64,000 bases of DNA from positions 620,001 through 684,000 of the forward strand of contig NZ_CP113977.2 of NCBI RefSeq assembly GCF_026870175.2. The letters run 5' to 3'. The notes under the pieces were generated by a model that did not search any database, was not told the DNA's origin, and worked only from the letters and a program-made list of their open reading frames with translations. Below are positions 51,741-61,590 of this stretch, in pieces. This DNA is from Flavobacterium aestivum. GTDB lineage: Bacteria; Bacteroidota; Bacteroidia; Flavobacteriales; Flavobacteriaceae. The number at the start of each line of letters is the position of its first letter. Within the stretch, counting starts at the first letter, position 1. A program made the translations under genes and the position numbers.

Positions 51741-53411
51741 TTATTTATTTTGAATGGCAAGAACCACCAAATCGTCAACTGAAACGGAACGACTGATGTG
51801 TCCTAATAGAGCCTCAAGATTTTCAGCTCGCAGACAGTCCCTTACTTCAGAACGAGCTTCGGCAATTTTTAGGGAAATATTTCTGGCTTTCAAATCTAAA
51901 AAGAGATGTTTTAAAAAGCGAGCCCCTGCAATATCAATATGAGGAGAGGAATTGAGATCTAAAATTACAGTTTTTAAAGAATCAGCTTCACTATAGATTT
52001 TTTCCCAAATTTGTTCTTTTATGTATTCAGCATTAAAATAGAATATGGAGGACTCAACCCTCACAAGCAGTACACCTTCAATCTTTTCATTGTCAGGGTG
52101 TCTTTCCATGTCAGTATAGCGTTTAGTTCCGGGTATTCTGCCAAGGAATGCCACATTTGGTTTCGAGGCCGCTTTTATCAGCAATAATAAAGTTACCATA
52201 GCCGCAAGCAAAACCCCTGTCAATATTCCCCAAATAAGCACCGCGACAAGTGCAATCATGGCTACACCAAATTCCTGTTTGTTTATTTTATAGAGATGTT
52301 TAAGTTCTTTTATGTCAAAAAGCCCTCTAATGGCCACCAGAACAATAGATGCCAAAATCACTGTTGGTAAATTCTGAAGGAAACCTGTTAAAAATAATAG
52401 ACAAACTGCAATTGTTGCTGATGCAAATACAAGCGATAATGGAGTTTTAGCACCAGCAGTATCATTTACGGCTGACTGCGACAATCCACCAGCAACTGGG
52501 TAACCCTGTCCAAATGCTACGGCTGCATTTGCAACTCCAAGTGCCAACAATTCCTGACGGGGATCTATAATATATCCGTTTTTTTGTGCCAATGTTCTTC
52601 CGGCTGAAACACTTTCGATATAAGACAATAAAAAACATGCCGTGGCGAGTGGCAATACTCCATCGACATCACGAATCCGAAGTGAAGGTAAATGAAATTC
52701 AGGCAAACCTGTAGGGATAACTCCAACCGTATTGAATCCATCATGTCCCAATGGAGTTGTCGAAATGAGTATTATAGATAAAACGACTATCAAAATTGCA
52801 ATAGGACGTCCCGGTGCCATTTTTTCTCCAACAATTAAGATAATAATAGCAACTATACCAAAAATAAAAACTGCGGTATTCATGTCTGGAAGTTGGTTGA
52901 AAAGAGTGACGATACGATCAATAAAGTTATCGCCCCCACCTTTTACGCCGAACAATTTAGGTAATTGTGTTAAACCAATTGTTATTGCTGCACCCGCCTT
53001 GAATCCCACCAAAACGGTCTCGCTAATAAAATTGATAATACCACTCAAGCGCAAGAGATAAGCCAATATTGCCATTCCTGCAAACACCAAAGCCGTGAGT
53101 GAGGCAATATCAGCCCAACGTTGTACATCGCCATTGGCCATATCAGCAATAGTGGTACCAACCAATAAGGAAATTGCCGATGTTGGTCCTATGGCGAGTT
53201 GCCTACTGGTTCCTAATATGGCATAAAACAGACCACCAATAAGATAGCCATAGATTCCGTATTGAGGTGGTAGTCCCGCAAGGGTAGCATAAGCCAAAGA
53301 AACCGGAATTCCATATGCAGCCAGTGTTATCCCAGCTACAAAATCGCTTTTGAGAGTTTTCCTTTTGTATTCTTTAATCCAATCTACAGAGGGTAAAAGT
53401 TTTGAAGCCAT
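51741..53411 (-). CDS. SulP family anion transporter with STAS domain
   Basis: A 556-residue inner-membrane protein. About twelve membrane segments include the SulP signature region GIPVSLAYATLAGLPPQYGIYG and the central AFGQGYPVAGGLSQSAVNDTAGA. The C-terminal STAS domain (about 430-545) has VILDLNSSPHIDIAGARFLK. SulP proteins move sulfate, bicarbonate or dicarboxylates; residues for one substrate cannot be assigned. The nearby arylsulfatase releases sulfate, but the two genes are 3.6 kb apart with unrelated genes between. Confidence 0.9.
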   Translation of the reverse strand: MASKLLPSVDWIKEYKRKTLKSDFVAGITLAAYGIPVSLAYATLAGLPPQYGIYGYLIGGLFYAILGTSRQLAIGPTSAISLLVGTTIADMANGDVQRWADIASLTALVFAGMAILAYLLRLSGIINFISETVLVGFKAGAAITIGLTQLPKLFGVKGGGDNFIDRIVTLFNQLPDMNTAVFIFGIVAIIILIVGEKMAPGRPIAILIVVLSIILISTTPLGHDGFNTVGVIPTGLPEFHLPSLRIRDVDGVLPLATACFLLSYIESVSAGRTLAQKNGYIIDPRQELLALGVANAAVAFGQGYPVAGGLSQSAVNDTAGAKTPLSLVFASATIAVCLLFLTGFLQNLPTVILASIVLVAIRGLFDIKELKHLYKINKQEFGVAMIALVAVLIWGILTGVLLAAMVTLLLLIKAASKPNVAFLGRIPGTKRYTDMERHPDNEKIEGVLLVRVESSIFYFNAEYIKEQIWEKIYSEADSLKTVILDLNSSPHIDIAGARFLKHLFLDLKARNISLKIAEARSEVRDCLRAENLEALLGHISRSVSVDDLVVLAIQNK

Positions 53412-53426
53412 AATTCAAAATGGTTA

Positions 53427-53524
53427 TTAGTGATTAGCCACAAGCCATTAGTAATTAGTTTTTTTTTCAATAATTCTCAAATTGACTAATCACTTTTAGC
53501 TAATGCCTAGTGGCTAATTACTAA
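53427..53524. repeat. 25-base imperfect inverted repeat between PPK2 and SulP genes
   Basis: Arms at 53427-53451 and 53500-53524 match at 22 of 25 positions when one is inverted; they carry words like GATTAGCCAC and GTGGCTAATTAC. The 48-base spacer is T-rich. It could act as a 3' hairpin for ppk2 or be a mobile non-coding repeat. Confidence 0.65.
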
Positions 53525-53530
53525 ATAAAA

Positions 53531-54502
53531 CTAATCTTTCTCATCTAGTAATGCTTGTTTAACAGCATTTAGCTCAGCTATTTTTTCTTTACTCACTTTT
53601 GGATATTCTAAATCCATTTCCTCTAATGCCGTAATGATTGCTGAAGCTATTGCAATTCGAGCGTACGATTTATTATCTGCGGGAATAACATACCAAGGAG
53701 ATTTTTTGGTAGAAGTATTTTCTATTAATTCCTGATAGGCATGCATATAATCATCCCAATACCCTCGTTCTTTTGCATCTGCAGCACTAAATTTCCAGTT
53801 TTTGTCTGGATTATCTACACGCTCTATGAATCGTTCTTTTTGTTCTTTTTTAGAAACGTTAAGGAAAAATTTGAGGACTATGGTTCCGTTTCGGTTTAAG
53901 TATTTTTCGAAGTTTCGAATGTCTTGAAAACGCTCATCCCAAATATCTTTGGTAATCAACTTTTCGGGTAATTTTTGGCTTTTTAAAATTTGTTCATGCA
54001 CTCGTACCACCAGAACTTCTTCATAATAGGAACGATTAAAAATTCCGATACGCCCACGTTCTGGCAAATGCTTTTGGCATCGCCATAAAAAATCATGATC
54101 TAAATCCTCCGAACTGGGTGCTTTGAATGAGAAAACTTGGCATCCTTGTGGATTTACGCCCGACATGACGTGTTTGATAGCACCATCTTTACCGGCTGCA
54201 TCCATCGCCTGAAAAATGAGTAATAATGACCACTTGTCCTGAGCATACAATACATCTTGCATAGCGGCCAAGGCATCAACTCCCATTTGCAATGTTTGAT
54301 TTACCAATGGTTTTCCTTCTTCACCCAGATTAAAACTGGCTTTGGTTTCGTAATCCTTAAGCTTAAAACCATCTCCATCTCCAACACAATATTTCTTTGA
54401 GAACTTTTTGGCCTTTTGTACCAATTCTTTTTTACTTAAAGAACCTAGGTCAATTAGTTTTTCCTCAAATTCATTCAACTCTTTTTTATTTGATTTAGAC
54501 AT
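53531..54502 (-). CDS. ppk2: PPK2 family polyphosphate kinase / phosphotransferase
   Basis: From the ATG at 54502 the protein is 323 residues; the frame extends to 54550 without support. The P-loop is in FQAMDAAGKDGAIKHVMSGV, the lid region contains RCQKHLPERGRIGIFNRSYYEEVLVVRVHE, and FLNVSKKEQKERFIERVDNP follows. PPK2 enzymes use polyphosphate to phosphorylate nucleoside mono- or diphosphates. The class (AMP or ADP/GDP as acceptor) cannot be fixed by eye; the single short domain fits classes I or III. Confidence 0.9.
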   Translation of the reverse strand: MSKSNKKELNEFEEKLIDLGSLSKKELVQKAKKFSKKYCVGDGDGFKLKDYETKASFNLGEEGKPLVNQTLQMGVDALAAMQDVLYAQDKWSLLLIFQAMDAAGKDGAIKHVMSGVNPQGCQVFSFKAPSSEDLDHDFLWRCQKHLPERGRIGIFNRSYYEEVLVVRVHEQILKSQKLPEKLITKDIWDERFQDIRNFEKYLNRNGTIVLKFFLNVSKKEQKERFIERVDNPDKNWKFSAADAKERGYWDDYMHAYQELIENTSTKKSPWYVIPADNKSYARIAIASAIITALEEMDLEYPKVSKEKIAELNAVKQALLDEKD

Positions 54503-54738
54503 AATCTTCAAATTTGATGTTAGTAAAAAGTGATGCAGATTAAAAAACAATTAATGTTTTCCTACTAATAAAAATTTAGGAATACAATCAACTAATTTAG
54601 TAAAAAAACAGAAACCGTATTTTATTTTGTGAAGAATGATTATGAAATTCTTAATGTTAATTTAAAACGAAAAGAAATTATTAACTTTTTTTGTCAGTTT
54701 CTGTAAATTATTCATTCGTTTTTTGTAATTTCCTCATC

Positions 54739-54756
54739 CTGATTGATATAAATCAG
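54739..54756. promoter_or_regulatory. Palindrome CTGATTGATATAAATCAG with TTGAT-ATAA-ATCAG core
   Basis: Perfect CTGATT/AATCAG arms, and within them TTGAT-N4-ATCAG, which matches the CRP/FNR consensus TTGAT-N4-ATCAA at nine of ten positions. It directly abuts the -7 box of the efflux operon. Confidence 0.5.
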
Positions 54757-54764
54757 TATTTTTG
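54757..54764 (+). promoter_or_regulatory. Efflux operon promoter, -7 box TATTTTTG
   Basis: TATTTTTG matches TAnnTTTG, 26 bases before the ATG at 54791. Confidence 0.6.
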
Positions 54765-54790
54765 TTTATACTAATTTTAATACTAATTTT

Positions 54791-55939
54791 ATGAATACAT
54801 TGAAAAAGATTAAAATTTTACTTTTTATTTTAGTTATCCCCCCATTTCTTTTCTCTTGTAAAAAAGAGATTGCACCCGAAGCCAAACCACTGGAAATTTC
54901 AATTGTAAAAGTGCTTCAACAAGATGTGCGTCTCGAATCGGAATTTACCGGACAAACTTTTGGACAATCGGATATACAAATTAACCCCAGAGTTGACGGC
55001 GTTATAGAAAGCCTCAATTTTAAAGAAGGTGGTTTAGTTACCAAAGGTCAATTGTTATACACGATTGATCCATTACCATTTCAAGAAAAAGTGCACCAAT
55101 CAGAAGCAAATTTGGCAGAAATGCAGGCCAGATTAGCCAAAACCAAATCAGATTATGATATGATGGTGCCATTGGCCAAGATGAATGCAGTCAGTCAAAG
55201 AGAATTAATTGCTGCAAAATCAGCTTACAGCGCAGCTACTGCTTCTATAAAAGCAGCAAATGCCAATTTAGAAAATTCAAAAATAGAATTAGGATACTGT
55301 AGAGTTCTTGCTCCAATTTCAGGATTGATCGGTATTTCCAAAGTAAGAGTTGGAGATTATGTCCGTCCGGGTGCAGCATCTGTTTTAAATACCGTTTCGG
55401 ATTTAGGCGATGTAAGGGTTCGTTTTACAATGAGCGAACAGGAGTATCTTCGAATTTTTAGAGAAATAACCAAGAAAGACTCTAATCTAAAAGGAGCAGG
55501 AAAATCAATTTCTTTGATATTGTCTGATGGTTCGGAATATTCAGAAAAAGGGAAAATTAGTTTTGCCGACAGACAAATTGATCCAACTACTGGTGCGGTG
55601 ACTTTTGAGGCAGCATTTGCAAATCCTGACCAATTAATCAGACCTGGACAATTCGTGAAGGTCCATGTAGTTACAGATGTTCGCAAGTCTGCCCTGATTA
55701 TTCCAAAACGTTCTGTTATCGAAATGCAAGGATTTTATCAGGTTTATGTCTTAGGCAATGGTAATAAAGTAGATATGAAAATGATACAAATTGGTCCGTC
55801 ATACAAAGATTCTTATATAGTTACCGATGGATTAACGGCTAATGATAAAGTTGCTCTAGGTGGAACTTCCTTGTTGAAAAGCGGAAGTGTAGTTACTCCA
55901 AAAATTAATGATTGGACCCCAGGAAAAGCAGAAAATTAA
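54791..55939 (+). CDS. RND efflux periplasmic adaptor lipoprotein
   Basis: A 382-residue membrane-fusion protein with a lipobox LFSC (Cys about residue 23). Domains in order: lipoyl half (INPRVDGVIESLNFKEGGLVTKGQLLY), alpha-helical hairpin (QSEANLAEMQARLAKTKSDYDM...), lipoyl half (LGYCRVLAPISGLIGISKVRVGDYV), beta-barrel and membrane-proximal domains (GGTSLLKSGSVV). It joins the pump to the outer-membrane channel. It is the first gene of a complete operon; the pump gene follows by 33 bases. Confidence 0.95.
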   Translation: MNTLKKIKILLFILVIPPFLFSCKKEIAPEAKPLEISIVKVLQQDVRLESEFTGQTFGQSDIQINPRVDGVIESLNFKEGGLVTKGQLLYTIDPLPFQEKVHQSEANLAEMQARLAKTKSDYDMMVPLAKMNAVSQRELIAAKSAYSAATASIKAANANLENSKIELGYCRVLAPISGLIGISKVRVGDYVRPGAASVLNTVSDLGDVRVRFTMSEQEYLRIFREITKKDSNLKGAGKSISLILSDGSEYSEKGKISFADRQIDPTTGAVTFEAAFANPDQLIRPGQFVKVHVVTDVRKSALIIPKRSVIEMQGFYQVYVLGNGNKVDMKMIQIGPSYKDSYIVTDGLTANDKVALGGTSLLKSGSVVTPKINDWTPGKAEN

Positions 55940-55972
55940 TCAGTGCTAACTAAATAATTTAGAAATATTATT

Positions 55973-58900
55973 ATGGGAGAATTTTTCGTTAGAAGACCTA
56001 TTGTAGCTATAGTAATCAGTATCATTACTGTTATACTTGGATTACTGGCGCTACAAAAAACACCAATTTCACAATATCCGGATATCAATCCGCCAGTTGT
56101 AAAAATCACTACAACTTTTACTGGAGCAAATGCTTTAAATGTTGAGCAAGCTGTTGCTACCCCAATTGAACAAAAAGTAAATGGAGTAGAGCAAATGCTT
56201 TACATAAAATCTACAAATACATCTGATGGAGCTTGTACTATTGAAGTAACATTTGATGTAGGAACCAATCTGGATAATGCTAACATGCTTACCCAAAACC
56301 GTCAGGCGCAGTCGGCTCCATTTATGCCTTCGAGTGTAAAACAACAAGGGGTAGTGGTTAAAAAATCATTGTCATTCCCAATGATGTTGTTCACGCTTAC
56401 TTCGACAAACCCTAAATACGATTCGAAATTCCTGAATAACTATGCCAACATCAACATAGTAGATCAATTGGCGCGTATAAAAGGAGTTGGAGAGGTTTCC
56501 CTTTTTGGGGGAAGTGACTATTCCATGAGGGTTTGGCTGAAAGCCGATATGATGAGCAAGCTTGGTATTACTGTTGATGATGTGAAGAATGCCTTGAATG
56601 CTCAAAACATGATTAGTCCGGGAGGTAAATTTGGCGCTGAGCCTACTCCAAAAGGAACTGATTTCACATACGGGGTTACACTTCAAGACCGTTTGGTTAC
56701 CGAAAAAGAGTTCGGCCAAATTGTGGTTAAAAGTAAATCAGACGGTGCTCAAGTATTGTTGAGCGATATCTCCAGAATTGAATTAGGAACAGAGAATTAT
56801 AGCTCAAATGCCCGTAGAAACGGTAATGCTACAGCGGCAATTACGGTATTCCAGATGCCGGGTAGTAACGCTTTAGAAGTTGCCACTCTTGCCAAAGAGG
56901 CTATGAAAAAGATGTCTGAAAAGTTTCCAAAGGATGTTGTTTATCAGGAATCACTAGATACAACACTTGCTATTACAGCAGGTGTCAATGATATTGTTCA
57001 CACTCTTTTTGAAGCAGTTATATTGGTAATCTTGGTAGTATTTATATTCCTTCAAAACTGGAGAGCTACTCTGATTCCATTAATTACGGTTCCAGTGTCT
57101 TTAATTGGTACTATTGCGGTTTTCCCAATGTTGGGCTTTTCGATAAACACACTGTCTTTATTGGGATTGGTACTTGCAATTGGTATTGTTGTGGATGACG
57201 CCATAGTGGTGGTAGAAGCCGTAATACATCATATCGAACATGGTAAGTCTCCGAAGGATGCTACTATCCAGGCGATGAAAGAAGTTTCGGGTCCGGTAAT
57301 TGCAATTGCGCTCATATTGATTGCGGTGTTTGTACCCGTTGCGATGACTCCCGGTATCACTGGTCGTTTTTACCAACAGTTTGCCATAACCATTGCGGTC
57401 TCGGTGGCCTTCTCTGCATTTAGTGCCTTGTCATTAAGTCCCGCACTCTGTGCCATGTTACTGAAACCCACAAAACCGGTTGATCAGCAAACAGGATGGT
57501 TGGCCAAATTTTTTGCCGGATTCAATAGAATTTTTGAAAACGTTACAGAAAAGTATTTAGGAGGAGCTACATTTTTTGCTAAAAAATCATTGCGTATTAT
57601 TGCTTTATTGGGTGTAATTATTGCCGCAATTGTTTTATTAGGCAAGAAAATCCCATTGGGCTTTATACCCGAAGAAGACCAAGGTTATATATTGGTTAAT
57701 ATAGCCCTGCCTCCGGCATCTTCACTCCAGAGGACGGATGAAGTTTCAAAGAAAGTTGATAGTTTCCTTAAAGAAGAGAAAGCAATACTTTCCTATACCA
57801 CAATCAATGGATTTAGTATGCTTACCAACTCGTATCAGCCAAATAATGCCTTTATTTTCATATCCCTAAAACCATGGGAAGAAAGAGCAGAAACGGCTAA
57901 ACAATTGGTAGATCGATTGAATAAAAGATTATCGACACAAATTACCAATGCAACCGCTTTTGCCTTTGGACCTCCTGCAATTCAAGGATTGGGAGCATCT
58001 GCCGGTTTTAGTTTGATGCTACAGGATCGTGGAGGTAATCCACCACAATACCTTGCACAACAAACTCAGGCTTTTATTGCCGCCGCCCAAAAACGTCCAG
58101 AGATTAAAAGGATTTATACCACTTTCAACGCTGGGACTCCTCAAATAAAGTTGGATATTGATAATGAAAAAGCAATGAAATTGGGGGTACCTGTTTCAAA
58201 AGTTACCGAAGTTTTGGGAGCCTTTTTGGGTGGTACTTATGTGAATGATTTTAACCGTTTCGGACGTCAATACAAAGTGTACTTGCAGGGAGAAGCTGTA
58301 GATAGGTTAAGTCCTGAAAACCTTAATAATATTTATGTAAGGAATAACGAAGGGAGTATGCTGCCTGTATCAACCCTTGTAACTGCTACAAAAGTTGCGG
58401 GACCTGATTTTACAAACCGTTTGAATCTGTTTAGATCTGCTGAGATTGGGGGAAGCCCTAACGACGGTTACAGTAGTGCACAAGCCTTAGCTGCTTTGGA
58501 AGAAGTTGCCAAAGAAACCTTGCCTGCCGATATGAGTTACGATTACATCAACCTTTCCTATCAGGAGAAACATTCACCTGGTGGAGGTACCGTGTTTTTT
58601 ATGGCATTGGTGTTTGTGTTTTTAATTCTTGCCGCGCAATACGAAAGCTGGAAACTGCCTTTCAGTGTATTACTTGGAGCGCCTTTTGCCGTGTTTGGGG
58701 CCTTTTTGGGATTGGCCTTGGCAAGATTTGGAAGTGATGCTTATGTAAACAACGTGTTCGCCCAAATTGGATTGGTACTGTTAATCGGATTGGTGGCCAA
58801 GAATGCGATTCTTATCGTAGAGTTTGCCAAAGAAGAATATGAAAAAGGGAAACCATTGTACGAATCAGCGATGGTCGCAGCTAAGCTCCGTTTCCGACCT

Positions 58901-59146
58901 ATCTTAATGACTGCTTTTGCTTTTATTCTTGGAGTTGTTCCGTTATTGACTGCCACTGGTGCAGGTTCGCAAGCCCGTATTGTAATGGGAATGGCCGTAT
59001 TTAGCGGAATGCTAATCGCTACAGTTCTTGGAGTGTTAATTGTACCTGGATTGTTTGTAATGATTGAAAATATCGGAAAAAGCAAACATGAGGTTGTAGC
59101 AACAGAAAGTATTACGGACTCAAAAACTACAGATCATGAAGAATAA
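55973..59146 (+). CDS. RND family multidrug efflux pump, HAE1 class
   Basis: A 1057-residue inner-membrane proton antiporter of the AcrB type with twelve membrane segments and two large periplasmic loops. The proton-relay Asp pair is present in segment 4 (GIVVDDAIVVVEAV, about residues 408-409) and the Lys in segment 10 (GLVAKNAILIVEFAKEE). The N-terminus MGEFFVRRPIVAIVISI is typical. It exports drugs, bile salts or dyes in related systems; the substrate is not known here. Its 3' end overlaps the channel gene by 11 bases. Confidence 0.97.
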   Translation: MGEFFVRRPIVAIVISIITVILGLLALQKTPISQYPDINPPVVKITTTFTGANALNVEQAVATPIEQKVNGVEQMLYIKSTNTSDGACTIEVTFDVGTNLDNANMLTQNRQAQSAPFMPSSVKQQGVVVKKSLSFPMMLFTLTSTNPKYDSKFLNNYANINIVDQLARIKGVGEVSLFGGSDYSMRVWLKADMMSKLGITVDDVKNALNAQNMISPGGKFGAEPTPKGTDFTYGVTLQDRLVTEKEFGQIVVKSKSDGAQVLLSDISRIELGTENYSSNARRNGNATAAITVFQMPGSNALEVATLAKEAMKKMSEKFPKDVVYQESLDTTLAITAGVNDIVHTLFEAVILVILVVFIFLQNWRATLIPLITVPVSLIGTIAVFPMLGFSINTLSLLGLVLAIGIVVDDAIVVVEAVIHHIEHGKSPKDATIQAMKEVSGPVIAIALILIAVFVPVAMTPGITGRFYQQFAITIAVSVAFSAFSALSLSPALCAMLLKPTKPVDQQTGWLAKFFAGFNRIFENVTEKYLGGATFFAKKSLRIIALLGVIIAAIVLLGKKIPLGFIPEEDQGYILVNIALPPASSLQRTDEVSKKVDSFLKEEKAILSYTTINGFSMLTNSYQPNNAFIFISLKPWEERAETAKQLVDRLNKRLSTQITNATAFAFGPPAIQGLGASAGFSLMLQDRGGNPPQYLAQQTQAFIAAAQKRPEIKRIYTTFNAGTPQIKLDIDNEKAMKLGVPVSKVTEVLGAFLGGTYVNDFNRFGRQYKVYLQGEAVDRLSPENLNNIYVRNNEGSMLPVSTLVTATKVAGPDFTNRLNLFRSAEIGGSPNDGYSSAQALAALEEVAKETLPADMSYDYINLSYQEKHSPGGGTVFFMALVFVFLILAAQYESWKLPFSVLLGAPFAVFGAFLGLALARFGSDAYVNNVFAQIGLVLLIGLVAKNAILIVEFAKEEYEKGKPLYESAMVAAKLRFRPILMTAFAFILGVVPLLTATGAGSQARIVMGMAVFSGMLIATVLGVLIVPGLFVMIENIGKSKHEVVATESITDSKTTDHEE

Positions 59147-60503
59147 GTTTAAAATAATTGTTGTTATTGTAGTTCTTGCAGTGCTTCCTGTAGGTTGTTT
59201 GGTTGGACCTAAATATCAAAAACCGGAAGATCAAAGTGCTGCTAATTATCGTAATGGAACCGCAAATGCTGATACGTTGGCATCTGTTGTCAATGTCAAA
59301 TGGTTTGATCTATTCAATGATGAAGTTCTGAAAGGACTAATCAATAAAGGATTGGAAAATAACTATGACATGAAAATTGCTTTGGCCCGTATTGAACGTA
59401 CCCGAGCTGAATTAGGATACAGCAAAGCTGACTTATTGCCTGCAGTAGGATACAGCGCTACGATAAACAGTAATAAGAAATCCTTTTTACCATCTAATGC
59501 TTCCGCTACTCTATCTTGGGAGTTGGATTTCTGGGGTAAAATACGTCATGAAAACAGAGCGCTTCAAAACGAATTACTTGCTAGTGAAGAAGGACGAAAA
59601 GTGATTCTTTCAAATTTAGTAAGCGATATTGCTGTTGCATATTTTGAACTTCGTGATTTTGACAATCAGTTATTGATTACCAAACAGACCTTGGAAACCA
59701 GACAAAAGGCCTATGAAATAATCAATCAAAGGTTTACACAAGGTTATGTTTCCGAAGTGGATAAAGTTCAGATTGAACAGCAAGTGGCTATTGCCGAAGC
59801 GGCTATTCCTGCTATTCAGCGATTGATTACTGATCGTGAAAATAGAATCTCAATATTGATCGGGCAAGCTCCTGGTCCTATTGAGAGAGGAAAAACAGTT
59901 TTGGAACTACAAGTGGCAAATAACATTCCTGTTTCTATTCCTTCTATTGTATTAAAAAACAGACCTGATGTACAACAGGCTGAACGAAATTATATTGCCT
60001 CTAATGAAAGAATTGGGGTGGCACAGGCAATGCGTTTCCCTTCTTTTAATATTGCTGCATTAGCTGGTTTTGCAAACAGTGAAGTAAGCCATTTGTTTGA
60101 CAGTTCTTCTTATTTGCAAAACGCAAGTGCTTCAGTTGCCGGCCCTATTTTTAATTTTGGTAAAAATAAAAGAAGAGTAGAGGTTTACAGACAAATTGCC
60201 GAAGAATCGAAACTTTCGTATCAAAAGACCTGTGTAGTTGCCGTTGCCGAAGTTGAACAGGCTTTGCAAAACGTAAGGACTTATAAAGAAGAATGGACTG
60301 CCAGAAATAAACAAGTGATAGCTGCCAGAAAAAATTTCGAATTATCGGAAGCCAGATATTACAATGGGTACGTTTCGTATCTGGAAGTACTAGAAGTACA
60401 ACGCTCATTGTATGATTCTGAATTGAGTCTGTCCGAGTTAACCCAAAATCAATTAAGCTCAATGATACTATTGTACAGAGCTTTAGGAGGAGGTTGGAAT
60501 TAA
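59136..60503 (+). CDS. TolC/OprM-type outer-membrane channel lipoprotein (NodT family)
   Basis: A 455-residue protein with a lipobox near VLPVGC (Cys about 21) followed by VGPKYQKPED, the family N-terminus. Two OEP repeats of coiled helices and strands make the trimeric channel (WELDFWGKIRHENRALQ; IGVAQAMRFPSFNIAALAGFA; ARYYNGYVSYLEVLEVQRSLYDSEL). It completes the tripartite pump. The operon ends at a clear terminator 25 bases downstream. Confidence 0.95.
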   Translation: MKNKFKIIVVIVVLAVLPVGCLVGPKYQKPEDQSAANYRNGTANADTLASVVNVKWFDLFNDEVLKGLINKGLENNYDMKIALARIERTRAELGYSKADLLPAVGYSATINSNKKSFLPSNASATLSWELDFWGKIRHENRALQNELLASEEGRKVILSNLVSDIAVAYFELRDFDNQLLITKQTLETRQKAYEIINQRFTQGYVSEVDKVQIEQQVAIAEAAIPAIQRLITDRENRISILIGQAPGPIERGKTVLELQVANNIPVSIPSIVLKNRPDVQQAERNYIASNERIGVAQAMRFPSFNIAALAGFANSEVSHLFDSSSYLQNASASVAGPIFNFGKNKRRVEVYRQIAEESKLSYQKTCVVAVAEVEQALQNVRTYKEEWTARNKQVIAARKNFELSEARYYNGYVSYLEVLEVQRSLYDSELSLSELTQNQLSSMILLYRALGGGWN

Positions 60504-60528
60504 TAACCACAAAGAATTATAATTAACG

Positions 60529-60555
60529 AACCACGCAAATTGCGTGGTTTTTTAT
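60529..60555 (+). terminator. Rho-independent terminator of the efflux operon
   Basis: AACCACGCAA and TTGCGTGGTT arms are followed by a T-run. Confidence 0.88.
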
Positions 60556-60621
60556 TTAAATCATTTTCGGATTAAGCTTCCGTTTCACAGTAATACAAAA
60601 TTTTATTACTTCTAACTGATT

Positions 60622-61455
60622 ATGAACAATATAATTGTAAATTTATGTATTAAATCTAATAACCGAATTGATATGATTGATAATTATATACTTCAAAATT
60701 TGGTAATGTACCTAGTCCCTTTTTTTGGTGTACTAATCCCAATTCTTTTAGGTCAGCGATATGGATTTTATTTAAAAACTAAGGCTGTTAAAGTCAGTGA
60801 TGCTCCGGTTGGATCTGTCGTTGGTGCTGCACTTGGTCTTTTGGCTTTTATGCTGGCTTTTACCTTTCAAATTGTTGATAACCGGTATAACGAGCGAAAA
60901 AAACTTTTGCTTGATGAAGTGACAACTATTCGTACCACTTACTTGCGTGCCGGACTAATACCGGAACCATACAAATCAAATACAAGGAAACTCTTGATTG
61001 AATATACTGATTTGCGTGCTTCTATAGTTGATGAGATTACACCTCGAAAAGTAGAGCACCTGAAGAATAGATCTCAAGCAATTTTAGATTCTCTTTGGCA
61101 TTATTCTGAAGCATTGGGAGCTCTAGATAGAAGTTCGGAAGCATATTCTCTTTACATGTCATCTACAAATGATTTGAACGAAATATACAATCATCGTGTA
61201 ACTTATACTTTTGAGTATCGCATTCCGTTTGCTATTTTATTTATTTTGGGTATTATCACTTTGTTTTCAATGTTTTTATTGGGCTATCAGTTTGGAATAT
61301 CGGGCAAAAAAAACAATATCGTTGCCGTTTTAATCTCTATTATTTTTGCATCATTAATGTGGCTGATTCTTGCCCTTGACCGTCCGGAAAAAGGCTTTAT
61401 TCGATTAAATCAAAAACCAATAATTACGCTTCATAAACAATTACACGGAAAATAA
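60622..61455 (+). CDS. Bestrophin-like (DUF4239) membrane protein
   Basis: A 277-residue protein with two N-terminal membrane segments (about residues 26-45 and 65-85, with VGSVVGAALGLLAFMLAFTFQIVDNRYNERKKLLLDE between and after) and two near the C-terminus (about 205-225 and 238-255). The loop DNRYNERKKLLLDEVTTIRTTYLRAGLI is typical of DUF4239/bestrophin-like proteins. The first ATG (60622) is taken; an ATG at 60673 would give a shorter N-terminus. Ion-channel function is suggested by the family name only. Confidence 0.8.
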   Translation: MNNIIVNLCIKSNNRIDMIDNYILQNLVMYLVPFFGVLIPILLGQRYGFYLKTKAVKVSDAPVGSVVGAALGLLAFMLAFTFQIVDNRYNERKKLLLDEVTTIRTTYLRAGLIPEPYKSNTRKLLIEYTDLRASIVDEITPRKVEHLKNRSQAILDSLWHYSEALGALDRSSEAYSLYMSSTNDLNEIYNHRVTYTFEYRIPFAILFILGIITLFSMFLLGYQFGISGKKNNIVAVLISIIFASLMWLILALDRPEKGFIRLNQKPIITLHKQLHGK

Positions 61456-61515
61456 TGTTTTGGCATATAATCACATCAATCCGTTAAAAAACGATCTATC
61501 AAAATCTTAAATCAA

Positions 61516-61556
61516 AAAACCTACATCTTCCAAGACTGGATTATGTAGGTTTTTAA
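61516..61556. terminator. Bidirectional rho-independent terminator
   Basis: AAAACCTACAT and ATGTAGGTTTTT arms lie between the convergent bestrophin-like and GH109-like genes. Confidence 0.8.
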
Positions 61557-61590
61557 TATTTAAAAAGTATGCAAAAAATATTGAAAGTTT

